A stretch of DNA of 64,000 nucleotides from Prevotella sp. (GCA_017557185.1 JAFZAP010000096.1:1-64000); one strand, 5' to 3'; positions 1 through 8,644 are shown, numbered from the stretch's first letter. Made by a program: numbers and translations. Notes: generated by a model from the letters alone, not told the origin.

Positions 1-499
1 CAGCAAGCGAACAGGCATGAAGTTCACCATGCTGACGTGCTGGTGCGTAGGCAAGGCTGCGAGCCAGGTGGAGGAGTTCTATACGTTGCCTGTAGATGGA
101 AAGTTGTATCATTACAACAATCTTGCTATTAACGTCATTGTAGAGAACTGCAAGGGTGGTATCAACTCCTGCGACATTCCTTTCTCAGATGATTTACAGC
201 TATTCAATCGCGACTATTTGGAACTGACCAAGCAGGCAGCAAATGAATGCAAGAGCGTTTTCCTTGAAGACCACATGGTTATAGGCACATCTGCCATGAT
301 ACAGACGGAGCTCGACTGCATCGTCAACCAATACACCGACCAGTTCTGCAATCCGATGGTGATGTGGGGCAAGTATCGGAAGGGGTTGTTCAAGACAACT
401 CTGCCTGTATCATTCCAATTCCATCATGTTCAGATGGATGGAGGCCATGCGGCACATTTCTTGGAAATATTGCAGAAGGAAATACTCCTTTTGTGTTAA
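1..499 (+). CDS. Chloramphenicol O-acetyltransferase-like protein (5' truncated by window edge)
   Basis: The frame is open to the left edge, so the gene starts upstream and only about its last 165 codons are present. The visible part matches the C-terminal half of trimeric chloramphenicol acetyltransferases: the family signature HHxxxDG is present as HHVQMDG near the end, holding the catalytic histidine, and it is preceded by a typical MGKY-like strand (MWGKYRKG). Such enzymes move acetyl from acetyl-CoA to the 3-hydroxyl of chloramphenicol; many chromosomal homologues act on unknown substrates, so drug resistance is an inference. A MerR/GyrI regulator with its own promoter follows directly. 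The ATG at position 17 is internal. Confidence 0.8.
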   Translation, partial: SKRTGMKFTMLTCWCVGKAASQVEEFYTLPVDGKLYHYNNLAINVIVENCKGGINSCDIPFSDDLQLFNRDYLELTKQAANECKSVFLEDHMVIGTSAMIQTELDCIVNQYTDQFCNPMVMWGKYRKGLFKTTLPVSFQFHHVQMDGGHAAHFLEILQKEILLLC

Positions 500-524
500 A
501 TAAGAGTTAAAATCAGGAAAACGC

Positions 525-557
525 TTGACTCGTCCCTTAGGTCACCCCTTATCTTTG
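525..557 (+). promoter_or_regulatory. MerR-type promoter for the downstream regulator
   Basis: TTGACT at 525-530 and TATCTTTG at 550-557 are separated so that TTGACT and the TATCTT hexamer have a 19-bp spacer, the length typical of MerR-controlled promoters. The spacer holds CCCTTAGG, like the centre of many drug-binding MerR operators. TATCTTTG also fits the Bacteroidota -7 consensus TAnnTTTG. The element lies 25 bp after the acetyltransferase stop and suggests autoregulation. Confidence 0.5.
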
Positions 558-596
558 TGGCTGATTTCGAAATCAACTGCAGAACATCGCGCGACT

Positions 597-1418
597 ATGA
601 GTAAAATGAAATTAAAAATCGGAGAGTTTTCACAGATGATGCAGGTTACCGTGAAGACCTTGCGTCACTATGAGCAGAAGGGACTCTTGTTGCCTGACGA
701 GGTGGACGAGTGGACGGGCTATCGCTATTACAGCATCGGCCAGATGCAGAAGCTGAAGGACATCCGCGACCTGCAACGGCTCGGATTCTCACTGGATGAA
801 ATCAAGGAACTGTACGAAGAGGATTCGCACACGCCCAGCATCTGGCAGATGACCGAGAAGATCAAGGAAACGGAAGCACAGCTACGGCAGCTGATTGCCC
901 GCAGAAACCAACTGCTTGACTGGCGGAACTCTCGCAAAGAAATGAAGACAATGGAAAAATACAGTATTCAATCACTGCCCGAAATCATCGTGGCAAGTCA
1001 TCGTGAAGTCATTCCAAACTTTGCCGCCATCGGTCCTATGTGCTATGAGAAGATAGGGCCGGAGATGCAACGATTAGGCTGCAAGTGCACAACTCCTGAC
1101 TATTGCTTCACCGTGGTGCACAACAAGGAGTACACGCCAACGGATATCGACATAGAGTATTGTCAGCAGGTGGAAGAGATGGGAAAAGACAGCAGTATCA
1201 TCCAGTTCAAGCGTCTGCCTGTTATTCCAAAGGCACTCTGCATGAAACACGTAGGTCCGTACGAACGTTTCTACGAGTCATTCATTGAGGCATTCCGTTA
1301 CATCGAGGAACAAGGTTACAAGGTTGCAGGGCAACCCCGCACCAGCTATATCGATGGCGCCTGGAACCAGGATGACCCGGAGAAATGGCTCTCTGTCATT
1401 CAGATTCCGATAGAATAG
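597..1418 (+). CDS. MerR family regulator with GyrI-like effector domain
   Basis: A DNA-binding and effector-sensing transcription regulator. Residues 4-75 form a MerR winged helix (IGEFSQMMQVTVKTLRHYEQ, then TGYRYYS), followed by a dimerisation helix to about residue 115 and a GyrI-like small-molecule binding domain from about residue 125, with the characteristic HVGPYERFYESF stretch. This is the layout of BmrR/multidrug-type activators. I chose ATG 597 (ATG 606 is possible) because an in-frame TTG at 525 is the -35 element of its own promoter. It follows an acetyltransferase-like gene, so a role in sensing a toxic compound is plausible but inferred. A hairpin terminator follows. Confidence 0.85.
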   Translation: MSKMKLKIGEFSQMMQVTVKTLRHYEQKGLLLPDEVDEWTGYRYYSIGQMQKLKDIRDLQRLGFSLDEIKELYEEDSHTPSIWQMTEKIKETEAQLRQLIARRNQLLDWRNSRKEMKTMEKYSIQSLPEIIVASHREVIPNFAAIGPMCYEKIGPEMQRLGCKCTTPDYCFTVVHNKEYTPTDIDIEYCQQVEEMGKDSSIIQFKRLPVIPKALCMKHVGPYERFYESFIEAFRYIEEQGYKVAGQPRTSYIDGAWNQDDPEKWLSVIQIPIE

Positions 1419-1448
1419 CCGTCATATCAGGTTTTCATGAATAATTAC

Positions 1449-1487
1449 AAAAGAATCCCTGTATTCATCTGAGTATGGGGATCTTTT
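1449..1487 (+). terminator. Probable terminator after the MerR gene
   Basis: An imperfect stem pairs AAAAGAATCCC (1449-1459) with GGGATCTTTT (1478-1487), with a loop of about 18 nt. The right arm ends in a short T run. Confidence 0.5.
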
Positions 1488-1522
1488 CGTAAATATGCAA
1501 ACGAAGAAAAGATGTAGAATCG

Positions 1523-1554
1523 TTTTGCCAAATGAGAAGTTTTGTGTAACTTTG
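1523..1554 (+). promoter_or_regulatory. Bacteroidota promoter for the GH30 gene
   Basis: TTTTG at 1523-1527 and TAACTTTG at 1547-1554 are 19 bp apart and fit the -33/-7 consensus. The start codon is 63 bp downstream. Confidence 0.6.
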
Positions 1555-1617
1555 CTGCCAGAAAAGAGCCGAAGGTGTTTTTTGATTTAAGATGTACAAA
1601 TAAAGCAAGATAGTTAT

Positions 1618-3177
1618 ATGAAAAAAATCATTACTTTTGTTATTCTGCTGGCTGTTGGCATGACTGCCCGTGCGGCAACGATTACCCTTACAGTGAACAG
1701 CACGCGTTGTCAGACGGTGACGGGGTTTGGCGCAGCTTGTTGCGATGGTGCCATGTGCCCCTTCGGTACTGACACCAATCCCGTGAGACTGCTCTATGGA
1801 CCTACTTCGAAGATTGGTCTGAACATCATGCGCATGGAGATCTCGCCAAACTTCGTGGGTGACATCGTCGTTCCGGAGTGGGGCAACTGGGACTCGCCCT
1901 ACGACTGGAAGGGCTCCCTGCCATCGGCAAAGATTGTGAAGCAGCGCGGCGGCATCGTATTCGGTACACCGTGGTCACCCCCAGGCGACTACAAGACCAA
2001 CGGTACTGCGCAGGGTGGAAATGCTGAAGACCAGGGTTACCAGAAAGGCAAGCTGCGTGAGGACTGCTACGAGAAGTTCTTCCCGTGGTTGAACACGTTC
2101 CTGGAGTATATGAAGAAGAACGGCGTCGCTGTCGATGCGGTGTCGATACAGAATGAGCCCGACTGGTGGGTGAGCTATTCCGGTTGCCTCTACGACCCAA
2201 AGGATTTGGTGAAACTGGTAAAGAACTATGCCTACATGCTCGACCGCGAGACTTATCCAGGCGTACGTCTGATCAGCGGAGAAAGTCTGGGATTCACCCA
2301 GAACTATACCGATCCGCTGATGAACGACCCGACGTGTCGCGAGCAGATTGACATTGTGGCCGGACATATCTATGGTCATGCTCCCCTCGACTATATGAAG
2401 AAATCGGCTGTTCTTCCTGCCAAATACGGCAAGGAAGTATGGATGACCGAACACTCCTCGACCGACAATATCGGAGAGCGACTGCCCAACTGGCACGAAC
2501 AGCTGCTCTTCGCAGAGGAGCTGAACGAGTGTATGCTGGCTGGCTGTACGGGATATATCTATTGGTATATGCGTGCACACTGGGCGTTCGTAAGCACAGG
2601 CGAGGCAAAGTATGGAGAAGGAAACAAAGTCAAGAACCGGCTGCTGCCGCGTGCCTATGTCATGTCGCATTTCTCGAAACACGTGACCGGCTCCACCCGT
2701 CTGACCACCTCACGCGACAAGTCGCAGGGCATGGAGGCTGCTTCTGAGTATTCGGCATATATCAAGGGCGACTCGCTCATTGTGATGGCCATCGACACCA
2801 CCAAAAATGCCGTCGACCTGAAATTGAAGTTGCCTTACAAGGTGAAGAGTGGTACACATCTGTTATCGACGGGCAATGAGACGGAGAATCTCTGTCAGGA
2901 AAACCCGATTACCATTGAAGAGCCTACAGATGAGATTCTCGTCGAGATGCCTGCCCGCAGTCTGAACACGTATATCTTCATGATCGACCGTGAGGGAACA
3001 GGCATTGAGAGCCTCACCCATGAGCCTTCGCCCACCGACGTGGTGTGCATCTACGACATGCTGGGACGACGTGTGGCGAACGGACAATGGAAGATGGAGA
3101 ACGGACTATTGCCGAGGGGCTTCTACATAGAGAAGTATGCCGACGGCTCGTCGAGAAAGGTTTTCATAGATAATTAG
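1618..3177 (+). CDS. Secreted glycoside hydrolase family 30 enzyme
   Basis: A predicted exported glycosidase of 519 aa. Residues 1-19 are a signal peptide. The (beta/alpha)8 domain carries GH30 signatures: VTGFGAACC near residue 34, the acid/base glutamate E180 in SIQNEPDW and the nucleophile E278 in WMTEHSS, followed by a side beta domain rich in strands. GH30 enzymes act on xylan, glucosylceramide or beta-1,6-glucan; the NEPDW/HSS context fits the xylanase-like or glucosidase groups, but the substrate cannot be fixed here. The last about 70 residues (IYDMLGRRV...PRGFYI...RKVFIDN) resemble the C-terminal sorting tails of type IX secretion cargo. No transporter or SusC/D pair is adjacent, so it appears to be a lone enzyme. 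Confidence 0.85.
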   Translation: MKKIITFVILLAVGMTARAATITLTVNSTRCQTVTGFGAACCDGAMCPFGTDTNPVRLLYGPTSKIGLNIMRMEISPNFVGDIVVPEWGNWDSPYDWKGSLPSAKIVKQRGGIVFGTPWSPPGDYKTNGTAQGGNAEDQGYQKGKLREDCYEKFFPWLNTFLEYMKKNGVAVDAVSIQNEPDWWVSYSGCLYDPKDLVKLVKNYAYMLDRETYPGVRLISGESLGFTQNYTDPLMNDPTCREQIDIVAGHIYGHAPLDYMKKSAVLPAKYGKEVWMTEHSSTDNIGERLPNWHEQLLFAEELNECMLAGCTGYIYWYMRAHWAFVSTGEAKYGEGNKVKNRLLPRAYVMSHFSKHVTGSTRLTTSRDKSQGMEAASEYSAYIKGDSLIVMAIDTTKNAVDLKLKLPYKVKSGTHLLSTGNETENLCQENPITIEEPTDEILVEMPARSLNTYIFMIDREGTGIESLTHEPSPTDVVCIYDMLGRRVANGQWKMENGLLPRGFYIEKYADGSSRKVFIDN

Positions 3178-3181
3178 GATT

Positions 3182-3862
3182 TTGAATATCAGATTAGAAC
3201 AACCGCAAGACTATCGCGAGGTGGAAAACCTCACCCGCGAGGCATTCTGGAACGTCTATCGCCCAGGTTGCACGGAGCACTACGTGCTCAACCAGTATAG
3301 GAACAACCCCGATTTCATCCCGGAACTTGACTTCGTGATGGAAGAGGATGGACGCATCATCGGACATGTGATGTTCTCGAAGGCAAGCCTCACCCCCGAC
3401 CCCTCTCCCAAAGAGAGGGGAGATTTAATAGTCTCCCCTGCGGGGGGAGGTTTGGAGGGGGCTCTTACCTCTTGGACCTTTGGCCCCATCAGCATCCATC
3501 CCGACTACAAACGTAAGGGCTACGGACTGAAGTTGCTGAAATACGCTTTGGAAAAGGCACGCGAGCAGGGTGTCGGCTTCCTCTGCATGGAAGGCAACAT
3601 CGACTTCTACCGCCATGCAGGCTTCGACCTCGCCAGCAAACTCGGTATTCACTATCATGCTGAGCCGCGCGATGCTGAAGTTCCGTACTTCCTTGCCCAG
3701 GAACTCATCCCCGGTTGGCTTCGCAGCAAAGGCATCACGGAAGCCACCTATTGTCCGCCGAAGGGTTATTTCGTTGCTGATGAGAATCCCGAAGCCTTCG
3801 AGGCCTACGAAGCCACGTTCCCCAAGAAAGAGAAACTGCATTTGCCAGGACAGTTAGTATGA
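3182..3862 (+). CDS. GNAT N-acetyltransferase with an in-frame inserted repeat
   Basis: A GNAT-fold acyltransferase of 226 aa using acetyl-CoA. The core motif is FGPISIHPDYKRKGYGLKLL (acetyl-CoA pyrophosphate loop, R/Q-x-x-G-x-G/A type). The start is a TTG five bases after the GH30 stop; no ATG suits. Residues about 69-94 (SLTPDPSPKERG...PAGGGLEGA) are the translation of a GC-rich palindromic repeat that is also found elsewhere in this window, and they interrupt the strand that leads into the catalytic motif. The frame remains open on both sides, so the protein may still be made with an extra loop. The next gene overlaps by 4 bp (ATGA), so the two GNAT genes are probably co-translated. The substrate is unknown. 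Confidence 0.8.
   Translation: MNIRLEQPQDYREVENLTREAFWNVYRPGCTEHYVLNQYRNNPDFIPELDFVMEEDGRIIGHVMFSKASLTPDPSPKERGDLIVSPAGGGLEGALTSWTFGPISIHPDYKRKGYGLKLLKYALEKAREQGVGFLCMEGNIDFYRHAGFDLASKLGIHYHAEPRDAEVPYFLAQELIPGWLRSKGITEATYCPPKGYFVADENPEAFEAYEATFPKKEKLHLPGQLV
3388..3463. repeat. GC-rich palindromic element inside the GNAT gene
   Basis: Two adjacent hairpins form one element: CCCCTCTC/GAGAGGGG (3400-3407 with 3413-3420) and CTCCCC/GGGGAG (3433-3438 with 3444-3449), followed by TTTGGAGGGGGCT. Related copies lie at 21852-21886, 47608-47640 and 53496-53526. It is translated in frame here. Confidence 0.7.
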
Positions 3863-4377
3863 TGGAAACCGAAAGGATACTGTTGCGCCCCTGGTATGAG
3901 GAAGATGCCGAGGTGCTTTTCAGATGGTCCTCCGACCCCGACGTAGGACCGCGTGCCGGCTGGCCTCCACACAAGAGCGTGGAGGAGAGCCGCGAGATTA
4001 TCCGCACGGTTTTTCAGAACGATACCACCTGGGCCATTGTGTTGAAAGGGGCAGGTGTCGTCGGTGCGATAAGCTATGGCCCTTCGTGCGACTGTAATCT
4101 GCCAGCGCGTGAGGACGAGCCCATTGCAGGCTATTGGGTGGCCAAACCTTATTGGAATCAAGGTATTTGCACTGAGGCACTACGCTTGATGATAGACTAC
4201 ATCCGCCAGACAACGGAGATAGAGTCGCTCATCAGTGGCCACTTCGTCGACAATCCTGCCTCTGGTCGCGTGATGGAGAAATGTGGTTTCGTGCCCACGG
4301 GTGAGACTTGCATCGATGAAAGCCAGTATCAGGGTAAGGACCGGCCTATCAGGGTGTTGCGATTGATGATCCGCTAA
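3859..4377 (+). CDS. GNAT family N-acetyltransferase (RimJ/RimL-like)
   Basis: A 172-aa GNAT acetyltransferase of the RimJ/RimL type (Acetyltransf_3). It starts with the typical ETERILLRPW strand and has the acetyl-CoA loop in YWVAKPYWNQGICTEALR and the later NPASGRVMEKCGF motif, both characteristic of this family. Members acetylate ribosomal protein N-termini, small metabolites or antibiotics; the substrate cannot be told from sequence. The ATG overlaps the stop of the upstream GNAT gene (ATGA), which argues for translational coupling. The full domain is present and intact. Confidence 0.85.
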   Translation: MMETERILLRPWYEEDAEVLFRWSSDPDVGPRAGWPPHKSVEESREIIRTVFQNDTTWAIVLKGAGVVGAISYGPSCDCNLPAREDEPIAGYWVAKPYWNQGICTEALRLMIDYIRQTTEIESLISGHFVDNPASGRVMEKCGFVPTGETCIDESQYQGKDRPIRVLRLMIR

Positions 4378-4418
4378 AAATGGGGTATTACTAAAAGGAG
4401 AATAACGGTTAGGTTAGA

Positions 4419-5675
4419 ATGAATAGGATTGTATTATCAGTGGTGCTCTGGGCTCTGACGTGCATGTCGGTTGGAGCACAGGATTTGGCGCAATACAAAC
4501 GGGTAATCAAAGAACTAAGCAGTGTTAAGTACCAAGGACGCGGCTATGCGAAAGGTGGTGCCAACAAGGCTGGGAAGTTCCTTCAGAAGGAGTTTGAGAA
4601 GGCGGGCGTGGATGAGGTGACGCTGCAGCCCTTCAAGTTGGACATCAACACGTTCTGCGTTAAGATGCAGATGTGGGCCGATGGACGGAAGCTGCGTCCG
4701 GGCGTGGATTTCTCCATGCGAGAGTATTCGCCAGGCATTCATGGCGAATTCCCTGTTTACCATGTGGATACGCTGAACTTCAGTGCAGAACGGATGCTTG
4801 CCGACTTGGCTAAGCCAGAATACAAAAACTGTCTGGTGGTATGCGACTTCTGGTTCTCTTACAAACGTAAAGATGACTTCAAACCCCTGCAAGGTAAAGA
4901 TTGTGCCAATAGCGGATTTATCTACACATGGGAATCTCCCATCAAGTTCTACAAGGCATATGGGGAAAGGGTAGTGGAGAAACCTATTATCTGGGTAACG
5001 CCAGAGGCCATCGAGGGTGTGAAGCATGTGAAAGCAGATGTGGACAACGAGTTCCTGAAGGACTACGAGTGCTTCAACGTCATTGCAAAAGTCGCAGGGC
5101 AGCGTCATGACAGCTGCTATGTGTTCACGGCACATTACGACCATCTGGGCAATCTGGGTAAGAAGGTTTTCTATGCCGGTGCCAACGACAACGCTTCCGG
5201 CACAGCCGCCATAGTCACGTTGGCTGCCTATTATTCCAAGCATCGCCCTCCTTACGATATGTACTTCATTGCTTTCTCGGGCGAGGATGCCAACCTGCGT
5301 GGCTCCACGTGGTATGTTGAACATCCGGCGGTGCCGCTGAGTCAGATAAAGTACCTGTTTAATATCGATATGATTGGCGACAACAATCCTTCGCAGTACT
5401 GCGAGGTGAGCGATGAGGGCATGCGGGGCTTCTCGCTCTTTGAGAAAATCAATGCAGAGAAGCAACACTTCAAGACGCTGAACCGCGGCGACCTGGCTGC
5501 CAACAGCGACCATTATCCCTTTGCTATGCACCATGTGCCCTGCATCTTCTTAGAGAATGAGAAAGGCGATGCCTTCCAGTATTACCACACCATTTACGAT
5601 ACCTATAAGACCGTTCGCTTCGATAGCTACGAGCCGGTATTCCGATTGGTGCGTGACTTTATAGAAAAGTATTAG
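4419..5675 (+). CDS. Secreted M28 family zinc peptidase
   Basis: A predicted exported aminopeptidase-like enzyme of 418 aa with a signal peptide ending near AQD (residue 21). Residues about 220-418 form the M28 di-zinc domain: H239 and D241 in TAHYDHLG, bridging D257 in GANDNASG, catalytic E289 followed by ligand D290 in FSGEDANLRGS, D317 in NIDMIG and H390 in QYYHT. The usual catalytic/ligand pair is EE; here it is ED, a conservative change that is seen in some homologues. Residues 25-215 hold the N-terminal part with an inserted apical/PA-like segment. It probably releases N-terminal amino acids from peptides in the periplasm. Confidence 0.85.
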   Translation: MNRIVLSVVLWALTCMSVGAQDLAQYKRVIKELSSVKYQGRGYAKGGANKAGKFLQKEFEKAGVDEVTLQPFKLDINTFCVKMQMWADGRKLRPGVDFSMREYSPGIHGEFPVYHVDTLNFSAERMLADLAKPEYKNCLVVCDFWFSYKRKDDFKPLQGKDCANSGFIYTWESPIKFYKAYGERVVEKPIIWVTPEAIEGVKHVKADVDNEFLKDYECFNVIAKVAGQRHDSCYVFTAHYDHLGNLGKKVFYAGANDNASGTAAIVTLAAYYSKHRPPYDMYFIAFSGEDANLRGSTWYVEHPAVPLSQIKYLFNIDMIGDNNPSQYCEVSDEGMRGFSLFEKINAEKQHFKTLNRGDLAANSDHYPFAMHHVPCIFLENEKGDAFQYYHTIYDTYKTVRFDSYEPVFRLVRDFIEKY

Positions 5676-5728
5676 TGTGTCCGGAATGACGGAAGCAAAC
5701 AATTAGTACAACAAGATAAAAAAAACAC

Positions 5729-6451
5729 ATGGAACAGAAATTCTGTCAGAGCTGCGGAATGCCGCTCACCGATGAAGTCCTTGGCACAAACGCCGACGGC
5801 AGTAAGAACGAAGAGTATTGCATCTTTTGCTACAAGGACGACAAGTTCCTGCAGGACTGCACGATGGACGAGATGATTGAGCATTGCGCGCAGTTTGTCG
5901 GAGAGGTGAACAAAAACCTGCCACAGCCAATCACGAAGGAGGAATACATCGGCCAGATGAAGATGTATTTCCCGCACCTGAAGCGTTGGCGCAAGGCGAT
6001 GACGATTACAGCCGACGTGGAGAATCCTGCCTTGGCGGGCGTGAAAGAACTCATCGCACAGATGGCCGACACGCTGCCCATCACCTATATCTCGTCGGTC
6101 GATGCCGAAGGATTCCCCTGCACCAAAGCCATGCTGTCACCCCGAGTCCGTGAAGGCATCAAGGTGTTCTACTTCACCACCAATACCTTCTCCCTGCGCG
6201 TCGCCCACTACAAAGCCAATCCCAAGGCCAGCATCTATTTCTGCGATGCTGAGGGTTTCAAGGGCATGATGCTTCGTGGTACGATGGAGGTGCTTACCGA
6301 TGCTGCCTCGAAAGAGCTCATCTGGCGCGACGGCGACGAACAATACTATCCTGGCGGTGTCACCGATCCGAACTATTGTGTTTTAAAGTTCACCGCTACC
6401 GACGGTCGTTTCTACAGCGACTTCTATCCGCGTAGCTTCGTCATCGAATAA
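5729..6451 (+). CDS. Zinc-ribbon plus pyridoxamine phosphate oxidase-like protein
   Basis: A 240-aa two-domain protein. Residues 1-75 carry a zinc ribbon of the type FCQSCGMPL ... EYCIFCY (two CxxC knuckles), a domain found on stand-alone Bacteroidota proteins. Residues about 95-240 form a split beta-barrel related to pyridoxamine 5'-phosphate oxidase and general stress protein 26 (PITYISSVDAEGFPCTKAM, FYFTTNT, KANPKASIYFCD), which usually binds FMN or a related flavin. The reaction is unknown. It stands 11 bp before the AlkZ-like gene, so the two may be one transcript. Confidence 0.75.
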   Translation: MEQKFCQSCGMPLTDEVLGTNADGSKNEEYCIFCYKDDKFLQDCTMDEMIEHCAQFVGEVNKNLPQPITKEEYIGQMKMYFPHLKRWRKAMTITADVENPALAGVKELIAQMADTLPITYISSVDAEGFPCTKAMLSPRVREGIKVFYFTTNTFSLRVAHYKANPKASIYFCDAEGFKGMMLRGTMEVLTDAASKELIWRDGDEQYYPGGVTDPNYCVLKFTATDGRFYSDFYPRSFVIE

Positions 6452-6462
6452 GGCCTTGCCAC

Positions 6463-7494
6463 ATGAATCCGGTCGCACTCCGCCTGCTCAACCAACAACT
6501 CGTCAGTCAGCAGTTCACAACGCCGACGGAGTTGGTCGGTTATATGGGAGCCATGCAGGCCCAGGAGTATCGACTGATGCGGTGGGCGGTGGCGATGCGG
6601 ACGCGCAAACCGTCGCATAATGCATTCAAGAAGGCTTTCGACAGCGGACGGATTATCCGTCTGCACCTGTTGCGCGGCACGTGGCAACTGGTAGCTGCCG
6701 AGGACTATTGGATGATGATTGATCTCTGTGCCCCCAAGGCACTTTCGACCATCAAAGGCTGGATGAACAGCAACCGCATCAGCATTCCTGATGATGAGGC
6801 AATGCAGATACGCGATATCCTCATGCAGACCGCTGCCAACCTCGGAAGTGTCACCAAAGAAGATATCATACAGGCGTTGACGGAACACGGCATCAGTATG
6901 GACGACCACCGCTTGTCGTATCACATCCGCCTTGCCGAGCTTTCGGGCACACTCTGCAGTGGAGACCTGCTGCCTCTAAAAGCCACCTACGCATTGACCG
7001 AGAGTAAGGTGAAACGTACGGGAAGCATGGATAGGGACGAAGCCTTGTTGCTTTTTACCCGCAAATACTTCCAGAGTCGGCAACCTGCCACGCTCGAGGA
7101 TTTCGTTTGGTGGTCGGGCATGAACATCGGCGACTGCCGAAAAGGCATCGCGCTTGCTGGTGATTATCTCCACGAGGTGAAGTGGAATGGCCGCATGTTC
7201 TACCTCACCGACGATTGCCGTACACGTGGATTCCGTCGTGGCCGCCATCTGCTGATACCTCCCTACGATGAATATCTCATCAGCTATAAGAGTCGTGACA
7301 TCGTTTTACCACCCGAATACCGCCACCGGGCTCACAACAACAGCGGCATCTTCCAGCCCGTCATTGCTCGAGATGGAATCATCTGTGGCAACTGGGCTCC
7401 TTTCCGCAATGACCCTCGTGCCGAGTTTTTCATTGGCGAGCCTGAAAGTGTGGAAGAGGAATATGCACGATATAAGCGTTTCTTGACAAAATAA
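6463..7494 (+). CDS. Winged-helix protein of the AlkZ/YcaQ DNA glycosylase superfamily
   Basis: A 343-aa protein of the HTH_42 family. It has the QxQ catalytic signature of AlkZ-type glycosylases as MQAQEY near residue 31, the following RHLLRGTW-like segment (IIRLHLLRGTWQLV) and winged-helix segments across the protein. Characterised members excise interstrand crosslinks or alkylated bases; other clades, to which this shorter protein may belong, have unknown roles. It lies close behind the zinc-ribbon/flavin protein and before a DUF3667 gene. Function as a DNA repair glycosylase is inferred from the motif only. Confidence 0.75.
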   Translation: MNPVALRLLNQQLVSQQFTTPTELVGYMGAMQAQEYRLMRWAVAMRTRKPSHNAFKKAFDSGRIIRLHLLRGTWQLVAAEDYWMMIDLCAPKALSTIKGWMNSNRISIPDDEAMQIRDILMQTAANLGSVTKEDIIQALTEHGISMDDHRLSYHIRLAELSGTLCSGDLLPLKATYALTESKVKRTGSMDRDEALLLFTRKYFQSRQPATLEDFVWWSGMNIGDCRKGIALAGDYLHEVKWNGRMFYLTDDCRTRGFRRGRHLLIPPYDEYLISYKSRDIVLPPEYRHRAHNNSGIFQPVIARDGIICGNWAPFRNDPRAEFFIGEPESVEEEYARYKRFLTK

Positions 7495-7512
7495 TAACAA
7501 AGTAACGATAAT

Positions 7513-8505
7513 ATGAAAGCCCTGAAGTATATCACCAACAAGGAAAAACGACAAGTCTGGCTGCGGGCATTCCGCATGTGGCAGCGCCGGCCATACGAGG
7601 TGGCACCGCTATCGGACGTTACCTATGAGTGCGCATCCTGCCACACCAAGTTTCAAGGAAACTACTGTCCGCGCTGCGGTCAGGCAGCGGGCGTAGGCCG
7701 ATTCTCCTTCCGAAAGGCTTTGCTGTTGTTCCTCGACGTGTGGGGTATCGGTAATCGAAGCATGTTCCGCAGTCTTCGAGACCTGATGTTGCGACCAGGA
7801 TATATGATCCGTGACTATTTGCGCGGAATGCAATCGGCCTATTTCCCTCCCTTCAAGATGTTCTTCCTGCTGACGGCGTTCTCGCTGATCGTGGAACGTG
7901 GAATCGACCTCGGACTTGAGTCTTCGACCGAGCCTGCCCGAGCCGAACAATCGATGCAAACACCGCTCGACTCGCTTCAGCAAAACCTTGACGAAGTTGC
8001 CATGCAGGCCGGAGCATCAATCGATTCACTTCGGGAAGATGCAAGGCAATACACCGATGACCGACATATTACCGTTAATGGCGAGAAGGTGGAATCACCG
8101 ATGTACTATGCCGGCGCGAAGTTTGCAAAGATTATGAACGCGCTCCGTAAGAAGAATCCAGCCATCTTTGCCTTGCTGACGCTGATGATGTTCTCCCTGC
8201 CGCTGTATCTGTTCATTCGTCGTTCTCCAAACATTCCCGACCTCAGGTATTCCGAGTTTGCCGTCGCTCTGGTCTATACATCAAACACCTTCAGTATTTA
8301 TTCCATCATCGGCAATCTGTTGAGTTCGGAGATTATTAAGCTCATTGCCTTGCTGATGATATTCGTAGCACTCAAGCAATTCTTGGGTTATTCTAAACTC
8401 CGACTACTAGGTTATATCATCTTGTCAGTCTTGATTGTTATGGTCATCATAGCTGCCATCATGGCATTGGGAATCTACATTGCCTGGCAATTCACCAAAA
8501 CATAG
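7513..8505 (+). CDS. DUF3667 domain membrane protein
   Basis: A 330-aa protein with the DUF3667 pattern: an N-terminal zinc ribbon (CASCHTKFQGNYCPRCGQ), then the conserved LLRPGYMIRDYLRGMQSAYFPPFKMFFLLTAF segment (in two parts), a charged mid-region of about 90 residues and three or four membrane helices at residues about 110-130 and 215-325 (LLTLMMFSLPLYLFI, AVALVYTSNTFSIYSIIGNLL, LLMIFVALKQFLGY, IILSVLIVMVIIAAIMALGI). The family is common in Bacteroidota and has no known function. Confidence 0.8.
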   Translation: MKALKYITNKEKRQVWLRAFRMWQRRPYEVAPLSDVTYECASCHTKFQGNYCPRCGQAAGVGRFSFRKALLLFLDVWGIGNRSMFRSLRDLMLRPGYMIRDYLRGMQSAYFPPFKMFFLLTAFSLIVERGIDLGLESSTEPARAEQSMQTPLDSLQQNLDEVAMQAGASIDSLREDARQYTDDRHITVNGEKVESPMYYAGAKFAKIMNALRKKNPAIFALLTLMMFSLPLYLFIRRSPNIPDLRYSEFAVALVYTSNTFSIYSIIGNLLSSEIIKLIALLMIFVALKQFLGYSKLRLLGYIILSVLIVMVIIAAIMALGIYIAWQFTKT

Positions 8506-8562
8506 TTCGTAGGGTAGGGGGGTAACACTTCTTATAATCTTTGCTAAAAATCGGGCTTTTTC

Positions 8563-8592
8563 TTGCGCGTGTCGTGAAAAATGCTTATTTTT
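8563..8592 (+). promoter_or_regulatory. Promoter of the carboxynorspermidine dehydrogenase gene
   Basis: TTG at 8563-8565 and TATTTTTG at 8585-8592 have 19-bp spacing. An in-frame TTG at 8591 belongs to this element and is not the translation start. Confidence 0.6.
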
Positions 8593-8644
8593 GCACTACA
8601 ACTTAATAAATCGAAATCGAAAATCTGTTAATAGTAAATTTAAA

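Noticed and set aside
1..1418. Chloramphenicol resistance island
   Set aside because: Only one partial acetyltransferase-like gene and a regulator are visible; no mobile element borders were seen, so transfer cannot be claimed.
4515..5534. Long minus-strand frame opposite the M28 peptidase
   Set aside because: The plus-strand gene has a signal peptide and metal motifs; the antisense frame has none.
8591..8644. TTG start extending the carboxynorspermidine dehydrogenase
   Set aside because: The TTG lies inside the TATTTTTG element and the extension is not part of the family.
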